Shown here in pieces: positions 1 to 9,990 of a stretch of DNA of 64,000 nucleotides (the stretch's first letter is position 1; each line of letters starts with the position of its first letter). Below the pieces are notes generated by a model that did no database searches, had not been told where the DNA came from, and worked only from the letters and a program-made list of their open reading frames with translations. Position numbers and translations under genes: made by a program. This DNA comes from Stakelama portus (lineage in GTDB: Bacteria; Pseudomonadota; Alphaproteobacteria; Sphingomonadales; Sphingomonadaceae): NCBI RefSeq assembly GCF_003171655.1, contig NZ_QFZL01000003.1, positions 434,001 through 498,000 of the forward strand. The letters run 5' to 3'.

Positions 1-873
1 GCATCCCCGCCGCCGTCGGAAACAACGGCGGCGGCGGCGACCGCCGAGCAGCCGGAAACGATCCTCTTCATCGGCAACAGCTTCACCTATGGCGGGCATA
101 GCGCGGCATGGCGCTATCGCGCCGACAGCGTCACCGATCTGAACGGCGACGGCGTCGGCGGGGTGCCTGCACTGTTCAAGCTGTTTACCGTTGAGGCGGG
201 GCTCGATTACGCCGTCAGCCTGGAAACAAGCGGGGGCAAGACGCTGGGCTGGCACTGGGACCACCGGCGCGATGTGGTCGACCGGTCATGGGACCATGTG
301 GTCTTGCAGGATCTGAGCACCTTCACGCGCGACAATCCGGGCGATCCCGCGACGCTGATCGCATATGCCCGCAAATTCGCGAACCTGTTCAAACGCGCCA
401 ATCCCGATGTCGATATCAGCATGATCGCGACCTGGTCGCGGCCAGACCTCACCTATATCGCGGGCAAACGCTGGTCGGGTCAGCCGATCACGCGGATGGC
501 CGAGGATATTCGCGCCGGATATGACAAGGCCAAGGCGGAAATACCCGCCATTGGTACGATCCATCCGGTGGGGCAGGCGTTTTCGCGCGCGATCGCGGAC
601 GGCGTGGCCGATCCCGATCCCTATGACGGGATTGCGTTCGGCCAGATCGACCTGTGGACCTATGACCAGTATCATGCGAGCAGCGCGGGCTATTATCTCG
701 AGGCGCTGGTCATCTTTGCCGATGTGACCGGGTGTGATCCGACCGGTTTCGGCAGGGATGAGATCGCAGCATCGGAACTGGGCATTTCGCCGCTGGCCGC
801 CGTCGCGCTCCAGCGCGTCGCGCAGCAAACCACTGGCGCAAGCCGCGTCTGTACCGCTGTGCCCGCGCAGTGA
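1..873 (+). CDS. SGNH-type hydrolase, partial (5' end outside window)
   Basis: The frame is open from base 1 to the TGA at 871-873, so the gene starts before the window. The visible part has 290 codons. It opens with an Ala/Pro/Thr-rich linker of about 18 residues and then reads ILFIGNSFTYG, the block I signature of SGNH/GDSL hydrolases, in which the Ser is the nucleophile. Near the C-terminus WTYDQYHAS supplies the Asp-x-x-His pair that completes such active sites. The linker suggests an upstream signal peptide and export, but that part is missing. The substrate cannot be read from the sequence; esterases acting on acylated sugars are common in this fold. The next gene (hutC) is convergent. 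Confidence 0.75.
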   Translation, partial: ASPPPSETTAAAATAEQPETILFIGNSFTYGGHSAAWRYRADSVTDLNGDGVGGVPALFKLFTVEAGLDYAVSLETSGGKTLGWHWDHRRDVVDRSWDHVVLQDLSTFTRDNPGDPATLIAYARKFANLFKRANPDVDISMIATWSRPDLTYIAGKRWSGQPITRMAEDIRAGYDKAKAEIPAIGTIHPVGQAFSRAIADGVADPDPYDGIAFGQIDLWTYDQYHASSAGYYLEALVIFADVTGCDPTGFGRDEIAASELGISPLAAVALQRVAQQTTGASRVCTAVPAQ

Positions 874-905
874 AATGCGAATAGCGACGTGATTGCCCGA
901 GCCAC

Positions 906-1625
906 TCAGGGCCGGAAATGCGCGACCAGCGCGTGGCGGGTGCCGGGGCAGGTCTGGCGCGCATAGGTGATCCGCTCGCTCCCGCGCCACGTCCAGCGTT
1001 CGAGTGCGAGACAGGGGCTGGCGGGAGCGATCGCTAATTGCCGGGCGATCGCGGCGTCGGCGGCGACTGCCGTGATGCGATGCTCGGCCTCGGTCCAGGG
1101 AACATGGGCGAGCAGCCAGGAGCCCGGCGGTTCGTCGGAGAAATCCCGCTCCGCCGCTTCGGGCACGGCGGCAAGATTGATGAGGCGGAATTCCAGCGCA
1201 TAAGGGTCGTCGCCCGCGAAATGCAGGCAATCGATCGCGAGCACATCGCCCGGAACATCGAGCCGCAACAGCCGCTGGTCGGCATCGGTCGCGGTCCGAC
1301 GTTCGGTGCGCAACAGCTCCAGCCGATAGGCGAGACCCCGTCGCGCGACTTCCTCACGGATGTCGGGGATTTCCAGCGCCGCGCGATCGAAGCGCGGGGC
1401 TGCGACGAACGTGCCCGCCCGCCGCCGGCTTTCGAGCAGCCCGGCGTCGATCAGCCCGCGCAGCGCGCGGTTCACTGTCATTCGCGAACAGCCATAGCTG
1501 GCCATCCACTCATGTTCATAGGGAATGCGGTGCCCCGGCGCCCATTCGCCCGACCGAATGCGGCGTTCGATTTCCTGACGGATACGCGTGTGGATGGCGA
1601 GAGGCGGAACCGGACCGGCAGTCAA
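906..1625 (-). CDS. hutC: Histidine utilisation repressor HutC (GntR family)
   Basis: 239 aa. A GntR-type winged helix occupies about residues 8-75 (GCSRMTVNRALRGLIDAGLL contains the recognition helix). A UTRA effector domain follows at about 95-235, the usual HutC layout. In known systems HutC represses hut genes and is released by urocanate. It overlaps the end of hutF by 4 bp (ATGA at 1622-1625), so the two are co-transcribed and probably translationally coupled. A TATA-centred palindrome typical of HutC operators lies in the hutF/hutI gap near 3021-3034, which would give control of both arms including autoregulation. Family and context agree strongly. Confidence 0.93.
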   Translation of the reverse strand: MTAGPVPPLAIHTRIRQEIERRIRSGEWAPGHRIPYEHEWMASYGCSRMTVNRALRGLIDAGLLESRRRAGTFVAAPRFDRAALEIPDIREEVARRGLAYRLELLRTERRTATDADQRLLRLDVPGDVLAIDCLHFAGDDPYALEFRLINLAAVPEAAERDFSDEPPGSWLLAHVPWTEAEHRITAVAADAAIARQLAIAPASPCLALERWTWRGSERITYARQTCPGTRHALVAHFRP

Positions 1626-2977
1626 TCGAGCAATTTCCCAAGCGTCTGGCGATAGCGTGCGGCAATGGCGTCGCGCGCGACATGGCGCCCGCCGCTAACG
1701 CAGCGGCGCCCGCGCGACCAGACGCTTTCCACCACCCCGCGCCCGCCCGCAAACACCCAGCTGTCGATCAGAGCGTCGCCCGGTCGTGCGACCAGCGCAG
1801 GGGCATCGGCGCGGAGCGCGACGATATCGGCAACGGCGCCCGGTGCGATTGCGGGTCGGATGCGGCCCAGCGCCTGTGCGCCGCCGGTCCGCGCCGCGTC
1901 GTACAGGTTGCGTCCCGTCGACCGGCCCGGCCCGGCGGCGAGCAGGTTGCGCCCGCCATGCGCAAGCCGCTGCCCATATTCGAGCAGGCGCAATTCGCCC
2001 GCCGCGTCGATCTCGACATTCGAATCCGACCCTATGCCGATACGCCCCCCCTGTTCCAGAAACGCGCGCGCGGGGAACAGGCCGTCGCCCAGATTGGCTT
2101 CGGTAATCGGGCAGAGGCCGACGACTGCGCCCGACCGGGCAATGCCGGTCAGTTCGGCGTCATCGACATGCGTCGCATGAACCAGACACCAGCGCGGATC
2201 GATCGCTATGGTGTCGAGCAGGAATGCGACAGGGCGGCGCCCGCTCCACGCCAGGCACGCATCGACTTCGGCCTGTTGCTCGGCGACATGGATATGGATC
2301 GGCCCGTCGGGCACCAGCGCGGCGAGGTCGGCAAGCTCGTCAGGCGTCACGGCGCGCAGGCTGTGCGGCGCCACCCCGAGCACCGCGCCGTCGAGCCCGG
2401 ACACTGCCGTCCGGCACCCGTCGATCAGCCGCGCAAAGCTGTCGCAATCATGCACGAAGCGGCGTTGTGACGGGCTGGGAGGCGCACCGCCAAAGCCCGA
2501 ATGGGCATAGAATACCGGGAGCAGACTGAGCCCTATTCCAGTCTCGCTTGCGGCTTCGACCACGGCCTGCGCCATTCGTGCCGGCGCGGCATAGGCACGG
2601 CCGTCGGGCGCGTGGTGGAGATAGTGAAATTCGCCGACTGCGGTGAAGCCGCTTTCGAGCATTTCGGCATAGGCAAGCGCGGCGATGGCGGCGAACCCTT
2701 CGGGATCGAGCCGGTCGACAAACCGGTACATCGCCTCGCGCCAGGTCCAGAAACTGTCCGCATCGTCGCCGGCACGTTCGGCAAGGCCGGCCATCCCGCG
2801 CTGAAAGCCATGGCTGTGGACATTGGGAATGCCGGGAAGCGCCGGGCCGAAGCATTGGTCGCCGGGCTGTGGCGCCGCCCCGGGCGCAACGTCGGCGATG
2901 GTGTCGCCCGCCAGCGTGACGCGCACCGAATCGCGCCATCCATCCTCCAGCAGGGCCCGTTCGAACCAGAGCGCCAT
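1622..2977 (-). CDS. hutF: Formimidoylglutamate deiminase HutF
   Basis: 451 aa amidohydrolase-family enzyme that converts N-formimidoyl-L-glutamate to N-formyl-L-glutamate and ammonia, the fourth step of the five-step histidine route. The metal site is visible as [14 protein letters not shown] near the N-terminus, with later motifs [20 protein letters not shown] and [12 protein letters not shown] chose the ATG at 2977 because GGAAGGAAG sits just upstream; a TTG six codons earlier is also open but overlaps that ribosome-binding site. It is transcribed away from hutI and coupled to hutC. Presence of HutF together with HutG shows that this organism uses the formylglutamate branch rather than formiminoglutamase. 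Confidence 0.95.
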   Translation of the reverse strand: MALWFERALLEDGWRDSVRVTLAGDTIADVAPGAAPQPGDQCFGPALPGIPNVHSHGFQRGMAGLAERAGDDADSFWTWREAMYRFVDRLDPEGFAAIAALAYAEMLESGFTAVGEFHYLHHAPDGRAYAAPARMAQAVVEAASETGIGLSLLPVFYAHSGFGGAPPSPSQRRFVHDCDSFARLIDGCRTAVSGLDGAVLGVAPHSLRAVTPDELADLAALVPDGPIHIHVAEQQAEVDACLAWSGRRPVAFLLDTIAIDPRWCLVHATHVDDAELTGIARSGAVVGLCPITEANLGDGLFPARAFLEQGGRIGIGSDSNVEIDAAGELRLLEYGQRLAHGGRNLLAAGPGRSTGRNLYDAARTGGAQALGRIRPAIAPGAVADIVALRADAPALVARPGDALIDSWVFAGGRGVVESVWSRGRRCVSGGRHVARDAIAARYRQTLGKLLD

Positions 2978-3020
2978 CGCCTTCCTTCCCTGCAACTGGA
3001 CAGGTGCTACATGTCGAATT

Positions 3021-3034
3021 TAAGTATATACATT
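3021..3034. promoter_or_regulatory. Candidate HutC operator
   Basis: The hutF-hutI divergent gap is only 86 bp and GC-rich except for TAAGTATATACATT, centred on the perfect 8-bp palindrome GTATATAC (3024-3031). Described HutC sites contain a TGTATATACA-like core, so this is a close match in the expected place, between the two transcription units that HutC should control. The site would also overlap any divergent promoter elements. Binding has not been tested. Confidence 0.65.
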
Positions 3035-3063
3035 ATCGAATCGAGCGCCAATGGGAAGCGGAT

Positions 3064-4275
3064 ATGGCGATGCGCTGCGACAGTTTATGGACCAATGCGC
3101 GACTGGCGACGCTTGCTGCCGATCGCGACGGTCTGGGCGTGATCGAAGCGGGCGCGATTGCCGCGACCGATGGCCGCATCACCTGGGTCGGGCCTGCTGC
3201 GGAGGCGCCGCCCGCCGCGCGCAGCATCGATTGCGAAGGGCGCTGGATCACGCCGGGCCTGATCGATTGCCACACCCATCTGATCCATGGCGGCGATCGC
3301 GCGCAGGAATTTGAAATGCGGCTGGCGGGCGCCTCTTATGAGGAGATCGCCCGCGCTGGGGGCGGCATCGTGTCGACGATGCGTGCGACGCGCGCGGCAA
3401 GCGAAGCCGAGCTCGTCACCGGCGCGCTGCCCCGGCTCGACGCGCTGATCGCCGAGGGCGCGACGACGGTCGAGGTTAAATCGGGCTATGGCCTCGATCT
3501 CGACAGCGAGCTCAGGATGCTGCGCGCGGCGCGGGCGCTGGGCGCCGCGCGGCCCATACAGATCGCCACGACGTTTCTCGGCGCGCATGCGTTGCCGCCC
3601 GAATATGCCGGGAATGCCGACGGCTATGTCGACCATGTCTGCGACACGATGATACCGCGCGTCGCCGAGTTGGGGCTAGCCGATGCGGTCGATGCCTTTT
3701 GCGAGAATATCGGCTTTTCGCGCGACCAGACCGAGCGCGTGTTCGCCGCCGCCGCGCGCCACGACCTGCCGGTCAAGCTCCATGCCGAACAGCTTTCGAA
3801 TCAACATGGCGCGGCGCTGGCCGCGCAATATCGCGCGCTGTCCGCCGATCATCTCGAATTTCTCGATGCCGATGGCGCGGCTGCCATGGCGCGGGCGGGA
3901 ACGGTCGCGACCTTGCTCCCCGGCGCCTTTTACTTCCTGCGCGACACGCATCTGCCGCCGATCGACGCGCTGCGTGACGCTGGTGTGCCGATGGCGGTGG
4001 CGACCGATTGCAATCCGGGCACGTCGCCGCTTTCGTCGCTGTTGCTGGCCATGAACATGGCCGCGACGCTGTTCCGGCTGACCATCGACGAATGTCTGGC
4101 CGGCGTGACGCGAAACGCCGCCGCCGCACTGGGGCTGGCTGCGGAAACCGGCACGATCGCGCCAGGCAAATCCTGCGACCTGGCGATCTGGGACATCGAA
4201 CGGCCGGCGGAGCTGGTCTATCGCATGGGGCTCAATCCGCTCCATGCGCGCATCTGGAAAGGGCAGGCGGCATGA
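3064..4275 (+). CDS. hutI: Imidazolonepropionase HutI
   Basis: 403 aa. It hydrolyses 4-imidazolone-5-propanoate to N-formimidoyl-L-glutamate (third step of histidine breakdown). The amidohydrolase metal motif [19 protein letters not shown] is present (His70 and His72), followed by the family signature [13 protein letters not shown]. Later [12 protein letters not shown]-like and [11 protein letters not shown] segments provide further metal ligands. The ATG at 3064 has GGGAAGCGG upstream; an in-frame ATG two codons later is an alternative. The frame is open back to 3004 but without a convincing start. First gene of the rightward hut arm; its TGA overlaps the hutH ATG. Confidence 0.95.
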   Translation: MAMRCDSLWTNARLATLAADRDGLGVIEAGAIAATDGRITWVGPAAEAPPAARSIDCEGRWITPGLIDCHTHLIHGGDRAQEFEMRLAGASYEEIARAGGGIVSTMRATRAASEAELVTGALPRLDALIAEGATTVEVKSGYGLDLDSELRMLRAARALGAARPIQIATTFLGAHALPPEYAGNADGYVDHVCDTMIPRVAELGLADAVDAFCENIGFSRDQTERVFAAAARHDLPVKLHAEQLSNQHGAALAAQYRALSADHLEFLDADGAAAMARAGTVATLLPGAFYFLRDTHLPPIDALRDAGVPMAVATDCNPGTSPLSSLLLAMNMAATLFRLTIDECLAGVTRNAAAALGLAAETGTIAPGKSCDLAIWDIERPAELVYRMGLNPLHARIWKGQAA

Positions 4276-5798
4276 TCGAGCTGGTGGCGGGGGACGTCGC
4301 GCTGGCGCAATGGCGTGCGGTGTACGAAGGTGCGCCCGCGCGGCTCGACGCGGCCAGCGCGCCGCGCATCGCCGAAAGCGCCGCTTCGGTTGCGCGGATC
4401 GTCGCGCGCGGGGCGCCTGCCTATGGCATCAACACCGGTTTCGGACGGCTGGCGACGGTGCGGATCGGCGATGACGATCTCGCCACGCTGCAACGCAATC
4501 TGGTGCTGAGCCACGCCGCAGGTACGGGCGATCCGGCGCCGGTGCCGGTGGTGCGGCTGATGATGGCGCTCAAGCTGGCGAGCCTGGGTCAGGGCGCATC
4601 GGGCGTGCGCCCCGAAACGGTCGCGCTGATCGAAGCGATGCTGGCGCGCGGGCTGACGCCGGTCGTTCCGGCGCAGGGATCGGTGGGCGCGTCGGGCGAT
4701 CTTGCGCCGCTCGCGCATATGGCGGCCGCGATGCTCGGCGTCGGGGAAATCGACACCGGCGCGGCACGGCTTCCGGCGGGGGAGGCGCTGGCGGGCGCTG
4801 GGCTTGCGCCGCTCGATCTGGGGCCGAAGGAAGGGCTGGCGCTACTCAACGGCACGCAATTTTCGACTGCCTATGCGCTCGCGGGGCTGTTCGATGCCGA
4901 AACCGCGTTTCGCAGCGCGCTCGTCACCGGCGCGCTGTCGACCGAAGCGGCCAAGGGCACCGACGCGCCGTTCGATGCACGCATCCACAGGCTGCGTCGC
5001 CATGCCGGGCAGATTGCCGTGGGGGACGCACTGCGCGAGCTGATGGCCGGATCGGCGATCCGCGCTTCGCATCGCGACGATGATCCGCGCGTTCAGGACC
5101 CCTATTGCCTGCGCTGCCAGCCCCAGGTGATGGGCGCCGCGCTCGATGTGCTGCGTTCGGCCGGCGCGATGCTCGCCACCGAAGCCAATGGCGTATCGGA
5201 CAATCCGCTGATCTTCGCCGATACCGACGAAGTGTTGTCGGGGGGCAATTTCCATGCAGAGCCGGTTGCCTTCGCCGCCGACATGATTGCGATGGCGCTT
5301 TGCGAAATCGGGTCGATCGCCGAACGCCGCGTCGCGATGCTGCTCGATGCTTCGCTCTCGGGATTGCCTGCGTTCCTGACGCCGCGTCCGGGGCTCAATT
5401 CGGGCTTCATGATTCCTCAGGTAACCGCCGCCGCGCTGGTATCGGAAAACAAGCAGCGCGCCTTTCCCGCCAGCGTCGATTCGATCCCAACATCGGCCAA
5501 TCAGGAAGACCATGTCTCGATGGCTGCGCATGGGGCACGGCGGTTGCGCGACATGGCGGCGAATGTGACGATGGTTCTGGGGATCGAGCTGCTGGCTGCG
5601 GCGCAGGGGTGCGATTTCCATGCGCCGCTTTGTTCCTCCGATCCGCTGGAGGCTGTGCGCGCGCGCCTGCGTGCCCAGGTTCCGACACTGGCCGATGATC
5701 GGCATATGCATCCCGATATGGAGGCGGCGGCGGCGCTGATCCGTTCGGGCGCGATCGTCGATGCCGTGGCCCTCCCGCTGCCCGGGATGGTGGCATGA
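4272..5798 (+). CDS. hutH: Histidine ammonia-lyase HutH
   Basis: 508 aa. It deaminates L-histidine to trans-urocanate. The Ala-Ser-Gly triad that cyclises into the MIO prosthetic group is at residues 140-142 in [15 protein letters not shown]. The family motifs [11 protein letters not shown] near the N-terminus, [25 protein letters not shown] and ANGVSDNPL are all present, and the length is normal. The ATG overlaps the hutI TGA (ATGA, 4272-4275), and its own end overlaps hutG in the same way, so translation is chained through the operon. There is no sign of truncation. Confidence 0.97.
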   Translation: MIELVAGDVALAQWRAVYEGAPARLDAASAPRIAESAASVARIVARGAPAYGINTGFGRLATVRIGDDDLATLQRNLVLSHAAGTGDPAPVPVVRLMMALKLASLGQGASGVRPETVALIEAMLARGLTPVVPAQGSVGASGDLAPLAHMAAAMLGVGEIDTGAARLPAGEALAGAGLAPLDLGPKEGLALLNGTQFSTAYALAGLFDAETAFRSALVTGALSTEAAKGTDAPFDARIHRLRRHAGQIAVGDALRELMAGSAIRASHRDDDPRVQDPYCLRCQPQVMGAALDVLRSAGAMLATEANGVSDNPLIFADTDEVLSGGNFHAEPVAFAADMIAMALCEIGSIAERRVAMLLDASLSGLPAFLTPRPGLNSGFMIPQVTAAALVSENKQRAFPASVDSIPTSANQEDHVSMAAHGARRLRDMAANVTMVLGIELLAAAQGCDFHAPLCSSDPLEAVRARLRAQVPTLADDRHMHPDMEAAAALIRSGAIVDAVALPLPGMVA

Positions 5799-6598
5799 GC
5801 TGGCTCAAAGTCACGCGCGGCGATGCGCCGCTGGTGATCGGTTTGCCGCATACCGGAACGGGGCTTGGCGATGTGGCGGAGCGATTCCGCTCGCACTGGC
5901 TGGCGCGGCGCGATGCGGACTGGTGGGTCGACCGGCTCTATGCCGTCGCCGCCGAAATGGGCGCCACGTTGGTGTGCACCGGCGTGTCGCGCAGCGTGAT
6001 CGACGTCAATCGCGATCCGAGTGGCGCTTCGCTCTATCCGGGGCAGGTTACGACGGGGCTGTGCCCGGTCGAAACCTTCGACGGCGAGCCGCTCTATGCC
6101 GATGCAGAGCCCGATTCGGACGAGATCGCGCGCCGCCGCGCGTTGTGGTTCGAGCCCTATCACGCCGCGCTTTCGGCCGAGATTGCCCGGTTGCGCGCCA
6201 GCCATCCGCGCGTCGTCCTGTATGATGCGCATTCGATCCGCAGCCATATTCCCCGGCTGTTCGCCGGCATATTGCCGCAATTCAATATCGGCACCGATGG
6301 CGGCAGCACCTGCGCGAGCGAACTGACATCGGCCGTGGCCGATATCTGCGCCGCGAGCGGACTGGGCCATGTCGTCGACGGGCGGTTTCGCGGCGGATGG
6401 ACGACGCGCCATTATGGCCGCCCCGAAACGGGCGTGCACGCGATCCAGATGGAACTGGCGATGCGCGGCTATCTCGATGAGCCGGAAACGCCGCGCGCGC
6501 CCGACTGGCCGCCCGAATTCGATGCAGAGCGGGCCGCGCCGCTCACTGCCGTGCTGCGCGACGTGATCGCCGCCTGCCTTGCCTTTGCCCGATCCTGA
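5795..6598 (+). CDS. hutG: N-formylglutamate deformylase HutG
   Basis: 267 aa member of the N-formylglutamate amidohydrolase family. It splits N-formyl-L-glutamate into glutamate and formate, the last step of the pathway fed by HutF. Recognisable parts are the N-terminal [13 protein letters not shown] block (zinc ligand His), [20 protein letters not shown] and [16 protein letters not shown] in the middle, and [13 protein letters not shown] near the C-terminus. The start overlaps the hutH stop (ATGA). Its place inside the hut operon removes most doubt about substrate. Confidence 0.94.
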   Translation: MSWLKVTRGDAPLVIGLPHTGTGLGDVAERFRSHWLARRDADWWVDRLYAVAAEMGATLVCTGVSRSVIDVNRDPSGASLYPGQVTTGLCPVETFDGEPLYADAEPDSDEIARRRALWFEPYHAALSAEIARLRASHPRVVLYDAHSIRSHIPRLFAGILPQFNIGTDGGSTCASELTSAVADICAASGLGHVVDGRFRGGWTTRHYGRPETGVHAIQMELAMRGYLDEPETPRAPDWPPEFDAERAAPLTAVLRDVIAACLAFARS

Positions 6599-6615
6599 TC
6601 GCTGGGAGAAACCGC

Positions 6616-8283
6616 GTGAATCGTCACGACAATAGCCGCGTCATCAAGCCTGCGACCGGAACGGCGCTGAGCGCGCGGAGCTGGCTGACCGAAGCGCCGC
6701 TGCGGATGCTGATGAACAATCTCCATCCCGATGTCGCCGAACGGCCCGAGGAACTGGTCGTCTATGGCGGCATCGGTCGCGCCGCGCGCGATTGGGACAG
6801 TTATGACCGGATCGTCGCGACGCTGAAGCGGCTGGGGGATGACGAAACGCTGCTGATTCAGTCGGGCAAGCCGGTCGGCGTGTTCCGCACGCATCCCGAT
6901 GCGCCGCGCGTGCTGATCGCCAATTCCAACCTCGTGCCGCATTGGGCGAGCTGGGAGCATTTCAACGAACTCGATCGCAAGGGGCTGGCAATGTACGGCC
7001 AGATGACTGCGGGTTCGTGGATCTATATCGGCACGCAGGGCATCGTTCAGGGCACGTACGAAACCTTCGCCGAAATGGGGCGCCAGCATTATGGCGGCGA
7101 TCTTTCGGGCCGCTGGCTGCTGACGGCGGGGCTGGGCGGCATGGGCGGCGCACAGCCGCTGGCGGCGGTGATGGCGGGGGCGAGCTGCCTTGCGGTCGAA
7201 TGCCAGCCGAGCCGGATCGAGATGCGGCTGCGCACCGGCTATCTCGACACGTCGGCGAACAGCATCGACGAAGCGATGGCGATCCTCGAACGGGCACGCC
7301 AGGACGGCAAGCCGGTGTCGGTCGGCTTGCTTGGCAATGCCGCCGAAATCCTGCCCGAAATGTTCCGGCGCGGCATCCGCCCCGATCTGCTCACCGATCA
7401 GACGAGCGCGCATGATCCGGTCAACGGCTATCTGCCGATCGGCTGGAGCGTTGCCGAATGGATCGAGCGGCGCGAACGCGAGCCCGAAGCGGTGGCGAAG
7501 GCCGCGCGGCAATCGATGGCTGTCCATGTCCGCGCGATGCTCGATTTTCAGGCGGCCGGCGTGCCGACCACCGATTATGGCAACAACATCCGCCAGATGG
7601 CGAAGGACGAAGGCGTCGAAAACGCATTCGATTTTCCCGGTTTCGTACCGGCCTATATCCGCCCGCTCTTCTGTCGCGGCGTCGGGCCGTTCCGCTGGGC
7701 GGCGCTGTCGGGCGATCCGGAGGATATCTATCGCACCGATGCGAAAGTGAAGGAGCTGCTGCCCGACGATGCGCATCTTCACAACTGGCTCGACATGGCG
7801 CGTGAGCGGATACGCTTTCAGGGGCTGCCCGCGCGCATCTGCTGGGTCGGGCTGGGCGATCGCCACCGGCTGGGGCTGGCGTTCAACGACATGGTGGCGA
7901 AGGGCGAATTGAAGGCGCCGGTCGTGATCGGACGCGATCATCTCGATTCGGGATCGGTCGCGTCGCCCAATCGCGAGACCGAGGCGATGGCCGATGGCAG
8001 CGACGCCGTGAGCGACTGGCCGTTGCTCAACGCGCTGCTCAACACCGCGAGCGGCGCGACCTGGGTCTCGCTGCACCATGGCGGCGGCGTCGGCATGGGC
8101 TATTCCCAGCATGCCGGGATGGTGATCGTCGCCGATGGCAGCGCGCAGGCCGCGAAGCGGATCGAACGCGTATTGTGGAACGACCCGGCCACCGGCGTGA
8201 TGCGGCATGCCGATGCCGGCTATCCCGAAGCCATCGCCTGCGCGCGCGAAAAGGGGCTCGATCTGCCCGCTATTCTCGACTGA
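6616..8283 (+). CDS. hutU: Urocanate hydratase HutU
   Basis: 555 aa, the usual urocanase length. It adds water to urocanate to give imidazolonepropionate using tightly bound NAD. Family blocks include [68 protein letters not shown] (nucleotide binding), [14 protein letters not shown] and [17 protein letters not shown]. The start is GTG at 6616, preceded by GGGAGAA. It follows hutG after 17 bp, so it closes the rightward hut arm. The operon order hutI-hutH-hutG-hutU does not follow the reaction order. Confidence 0.97.
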   Translation: MNRHDNSRVIKPATGTALSARSWLTEAPLRMLMNNLHPDVAERPEELVVYGGIGRAARDWDSYDRIVATLKRLGDDETLLIQSGKPVGVFRTHPDAPRVLIANSNLVPHWASWEHFNELDRKGLAMYGQMTAGSWIYIGTQGIVQGTYETFAEMGRQHYGGDLSGRWLLTAGLGGMGGAQPLAAVMAGASCLAVECQPSRIEMRLRTGYLDTSANSIDEAMAILERARQDGKPVSVGLLGNAAEILPEMFRRGIRPDLLTDQTSAHDPVNGYLPIGWSVAEWIERREREPEAVAKAARQSMAVHVRAMLDFQAAGVPTTDYGNNIRQMAKDEGVENAFDFPGFVPAYIRPLFCRGVGPFRWAALSGDPEDIYRTDAKVKELLPDDAHLHNWLDMARERIRFQGLPARICWVGLGDRHRLGLAFNDMVAKGELKAPVVIGRDHLDSGSVASPNRETEAMADGSDAVSDWPLLNALLNTASGATWVSLHHGGGVGMGYSQHAGMVIVADGSAQAAKRIERVLWNDPATGVMRHADAGYPEAIACAREKGLDLPAILD

Positions 8284-8396
8284 GGGCGCGCGCTACGCGG
8301 CGGCGCGCATTCTACATGGGTGGTGCGGCAGCGATCTGTGCTAGGCTGGCCCTATCGTCGGCAGGTTCACATGTAAGCGCGGACGGCTGAGAGACA

Positions 8397-8591
8397 TTGC
8401 GCTCCCGCTTACCGTTCGGGAGCCTCGTCATCGAAACACGTCTGGTGATTGCCTATGCGCTGATCGCGCTCATGGCCTTTGCGCTTTGTGCCACCGTTGC
8501 GGTTCTGAAGCTGCGCAGGCGGCGGGAACGATATCTGCTGCGATATCCGCATCAACGGGTGCCGGCATTCTGGGCGCGGCGGCGCAAATGA
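8397..8591 (+). CDS. Small single-pass membrane protein, unknown function
   Basis: About 64 codons. One hydrophobic segment (LVIAYALIALMAFALCATVAVL) is followed by an Arg-rich tail (KLRRRRERYLLR...FWARRRK), a type II or small inner-membrane topology. The frame has no ATG before the hydrophobic part: TTG at 8397 (after GAGAG) and GTG at 8445 are the choices, so the N-terminus is uncertain. The stop overlaps the ATG of the downstream thioesterase (ATGA, 8588-8591), which argues that the frame is really translated. I do not recognise the family. Confidence 0.5.
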   Translation: MRSRLPFGSLVIETRLVIAYALIALMAFALCATVAVLKLRRRRERYLLRYPHQRVPAFWARRRK

Positions 8592-9028
8592 CCGATGCGC
8601 CGCGCTATGCGATGCACGAATATCCCATCGCCATCCGCCCGACCGACATCGACGCGCTGGGCCATGTCAACAATGCCATCTATCTGGAATGGGTACAGAA
8701 TGCCGTGCTCAGCCATTGGCACGCATTTGCCGATGCCGATGCGATCGCGGCGTTCCGATGGGTCGCGGTCCGGCATGAAATCACCTATCGCAAGCCGGCG
8801 TTTCTGGACGACGGGCTTGTGGCATCGGTGCTGCTGGAACGGGTGCGGCGCGAAAGCGCCTATTATGAAACCGTGATCCGTCGCGGTGACGAATGCGTGG
8901 CCGAGGTGCGATCGCGATGGTGCTGTATCGAAGCCGATACCAAGCGTCCGGCACGGTTGCCCGAAACGGTTATCGCGGGGTTTCCGCTAGCATGCGCGGC
9001 GGGCGCGCCCGGTCAAGGCCGGAACTGA
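8588..9028 (+). CDS. Acyl-CoA thioesterase (4HBT/YbgC-like hotdog fold)
   Basis: 146 aa. The segment RPTDIDALGHVNNAIYLEW is the hallmark of 4-hydroxybenzoyl-CoA thioesterase-like hotdog proteins, with the Asp and the GHVNN turn at the active site. ITYRKPAFLDDGLVASV and the later VAEVRSRWCCIEA strands complete the fold. It probably hydrolyses a short or medium acyl-CoA; the substrate is unknown. The ATG at 8588 overlaps the stop of the small membrane protein, so this start is preferred over upstream in-frame codons. Two further hotdog thioesterase-type genes would be expected in such genomes; one more lies at 32292-32732. Confidence 0.85.
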   Translation: MTDAPRYAMHEYPIAIRPTDIDALGHVNNAIYLEWVQNAVLSHWHAFADADAIAAFRWVAVRHEITYRKPAFLDDGLVASVLLERVRRESAYYETVIRRGDECVAEVRSRWCCIEADTKRPARLPETVIAGFPLACAAGAPGQGRN

Positions 9029-9937
9029 AGCGCCCGTCGCGGCCGCACGCCGGAAATGGCGTGCGCGCGGTCGAACCTGTCAGCCGAGAATCGCGATCGC
9101 CGCTTCGCGGGCGACCGGGCAGAAGTTCGGGAGGTTCAGGGGCTTTGCACCATTCTGGCCGCACGGGGCGGGGCGGAAAGCATTATGCTGGCGGCGTGCG
9201 TGCCGCTGGTTGGAACGTGAAATCATGTAATATCCTGTAACTGGGTTCGGCCGTTGCGCGCTGCGGTCTCGCTGGATGCGGCATGCAAATGGCCGGGATT
9301 GTGATCGACACCCGGCGCGCAACGCCGCGGGGATGCGGCGTTCCGCCTGTGGCGACAGATGCGCCGCCGGCGTTTCGCCCTGGGTATCGGGTTGGTGCCA
9401 GCGGGACGTCCGCGGGCGCGTGCCTGGCATGTTCCTGCCGGTTCGTTCGGATGCACCGATGTACATCGATGGAAACCGGGGCATCGCCGCTTCGAATGTC
9501 GAAAGCGACGCCGTCATCGCGCTTCCGACATTGCGGAAGCTGGCAGTGCCAGAGGTGCTTGGGGAGATTCCTTTTCCTGAAATGAGCCGACCACCGGAAG
9601 ATCACCCCGGCGCCGTTGTGCAGATAGAAGGAAAAGGGGGCCGCAAAGCTCCAGAAACCGTCGATTTGCGACTGTAGCGGAGCTCTATATGGCTGTTATG
9701 CCGCGTATTTGCAAGGCATATCTGGCCGCCCAACTTTGAGCGATCGGCCATGGTCCGCCAATAATATTCGGCACGGCACCGGATTTTAGAAACCGTTATT
9801 CCTCATTTCCTGCGCCCAGACGCGTTTTTCAGGGGTGTGAACCATGCTCCGCGAGTCGGGGCAAATGCACGCAAGCGCATGCTGTACTTCATCTGTCACC
9901 CGATCGCGGCGAGAGGCGATATGTCCACCCCAAACGA
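9029..9937. other. Gene-poor stretch, no confident gene
   Basis: About 0.9 kb between the thioesterase and the cox terminator. Several frames are open on both strands but none has a domain I recognise, a convincing ribosome-binding site, or the strong G/C preference at third codon positions seen in the neighbours. The best candidate is a plus-strand frame at 9429-9677 (82 codons, ATG; PMYIDGNRGIAASNVES...). From about 9440 to 9840 base composition becomes noticeably more A/T-rich than the flanks. No tRNA or riboswitch fold was evident by eye. It may be a decayed gene or a regulatory region. Confidence 0.4.
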
Positions 9938-9969
9938 AAAACGCCCCGGAGTCTCCTCCGGGGCGTTTT
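9938..9969 (-). terminator. Rho-independent terminator of the cox operon
   Basis: A perfect 14-bp inverted repeat, AAAACGCCCCGGAG (9938-9951) and CTCCGGGGCGTTTT (9956-9969), encloses the 4-nt loop TCTC. The stem ends in A/T runs on both sides, so it can work in both directions. It sits 21 bp past the ctaD stop on the minus strand. Confidence 0.9.
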
Positions 9970-9990
9970 CGTCTCGGTCAGGAACCGCGA

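Noticed and set aside
9080-9140. Minus-strand NLPNFCPVAREAA, similar to the Cys-containing opening of HxlR regulators
   Set aside because: The frame stops a few residues later and no shifted frame continues the winged helix, so the likeness is probably chance.
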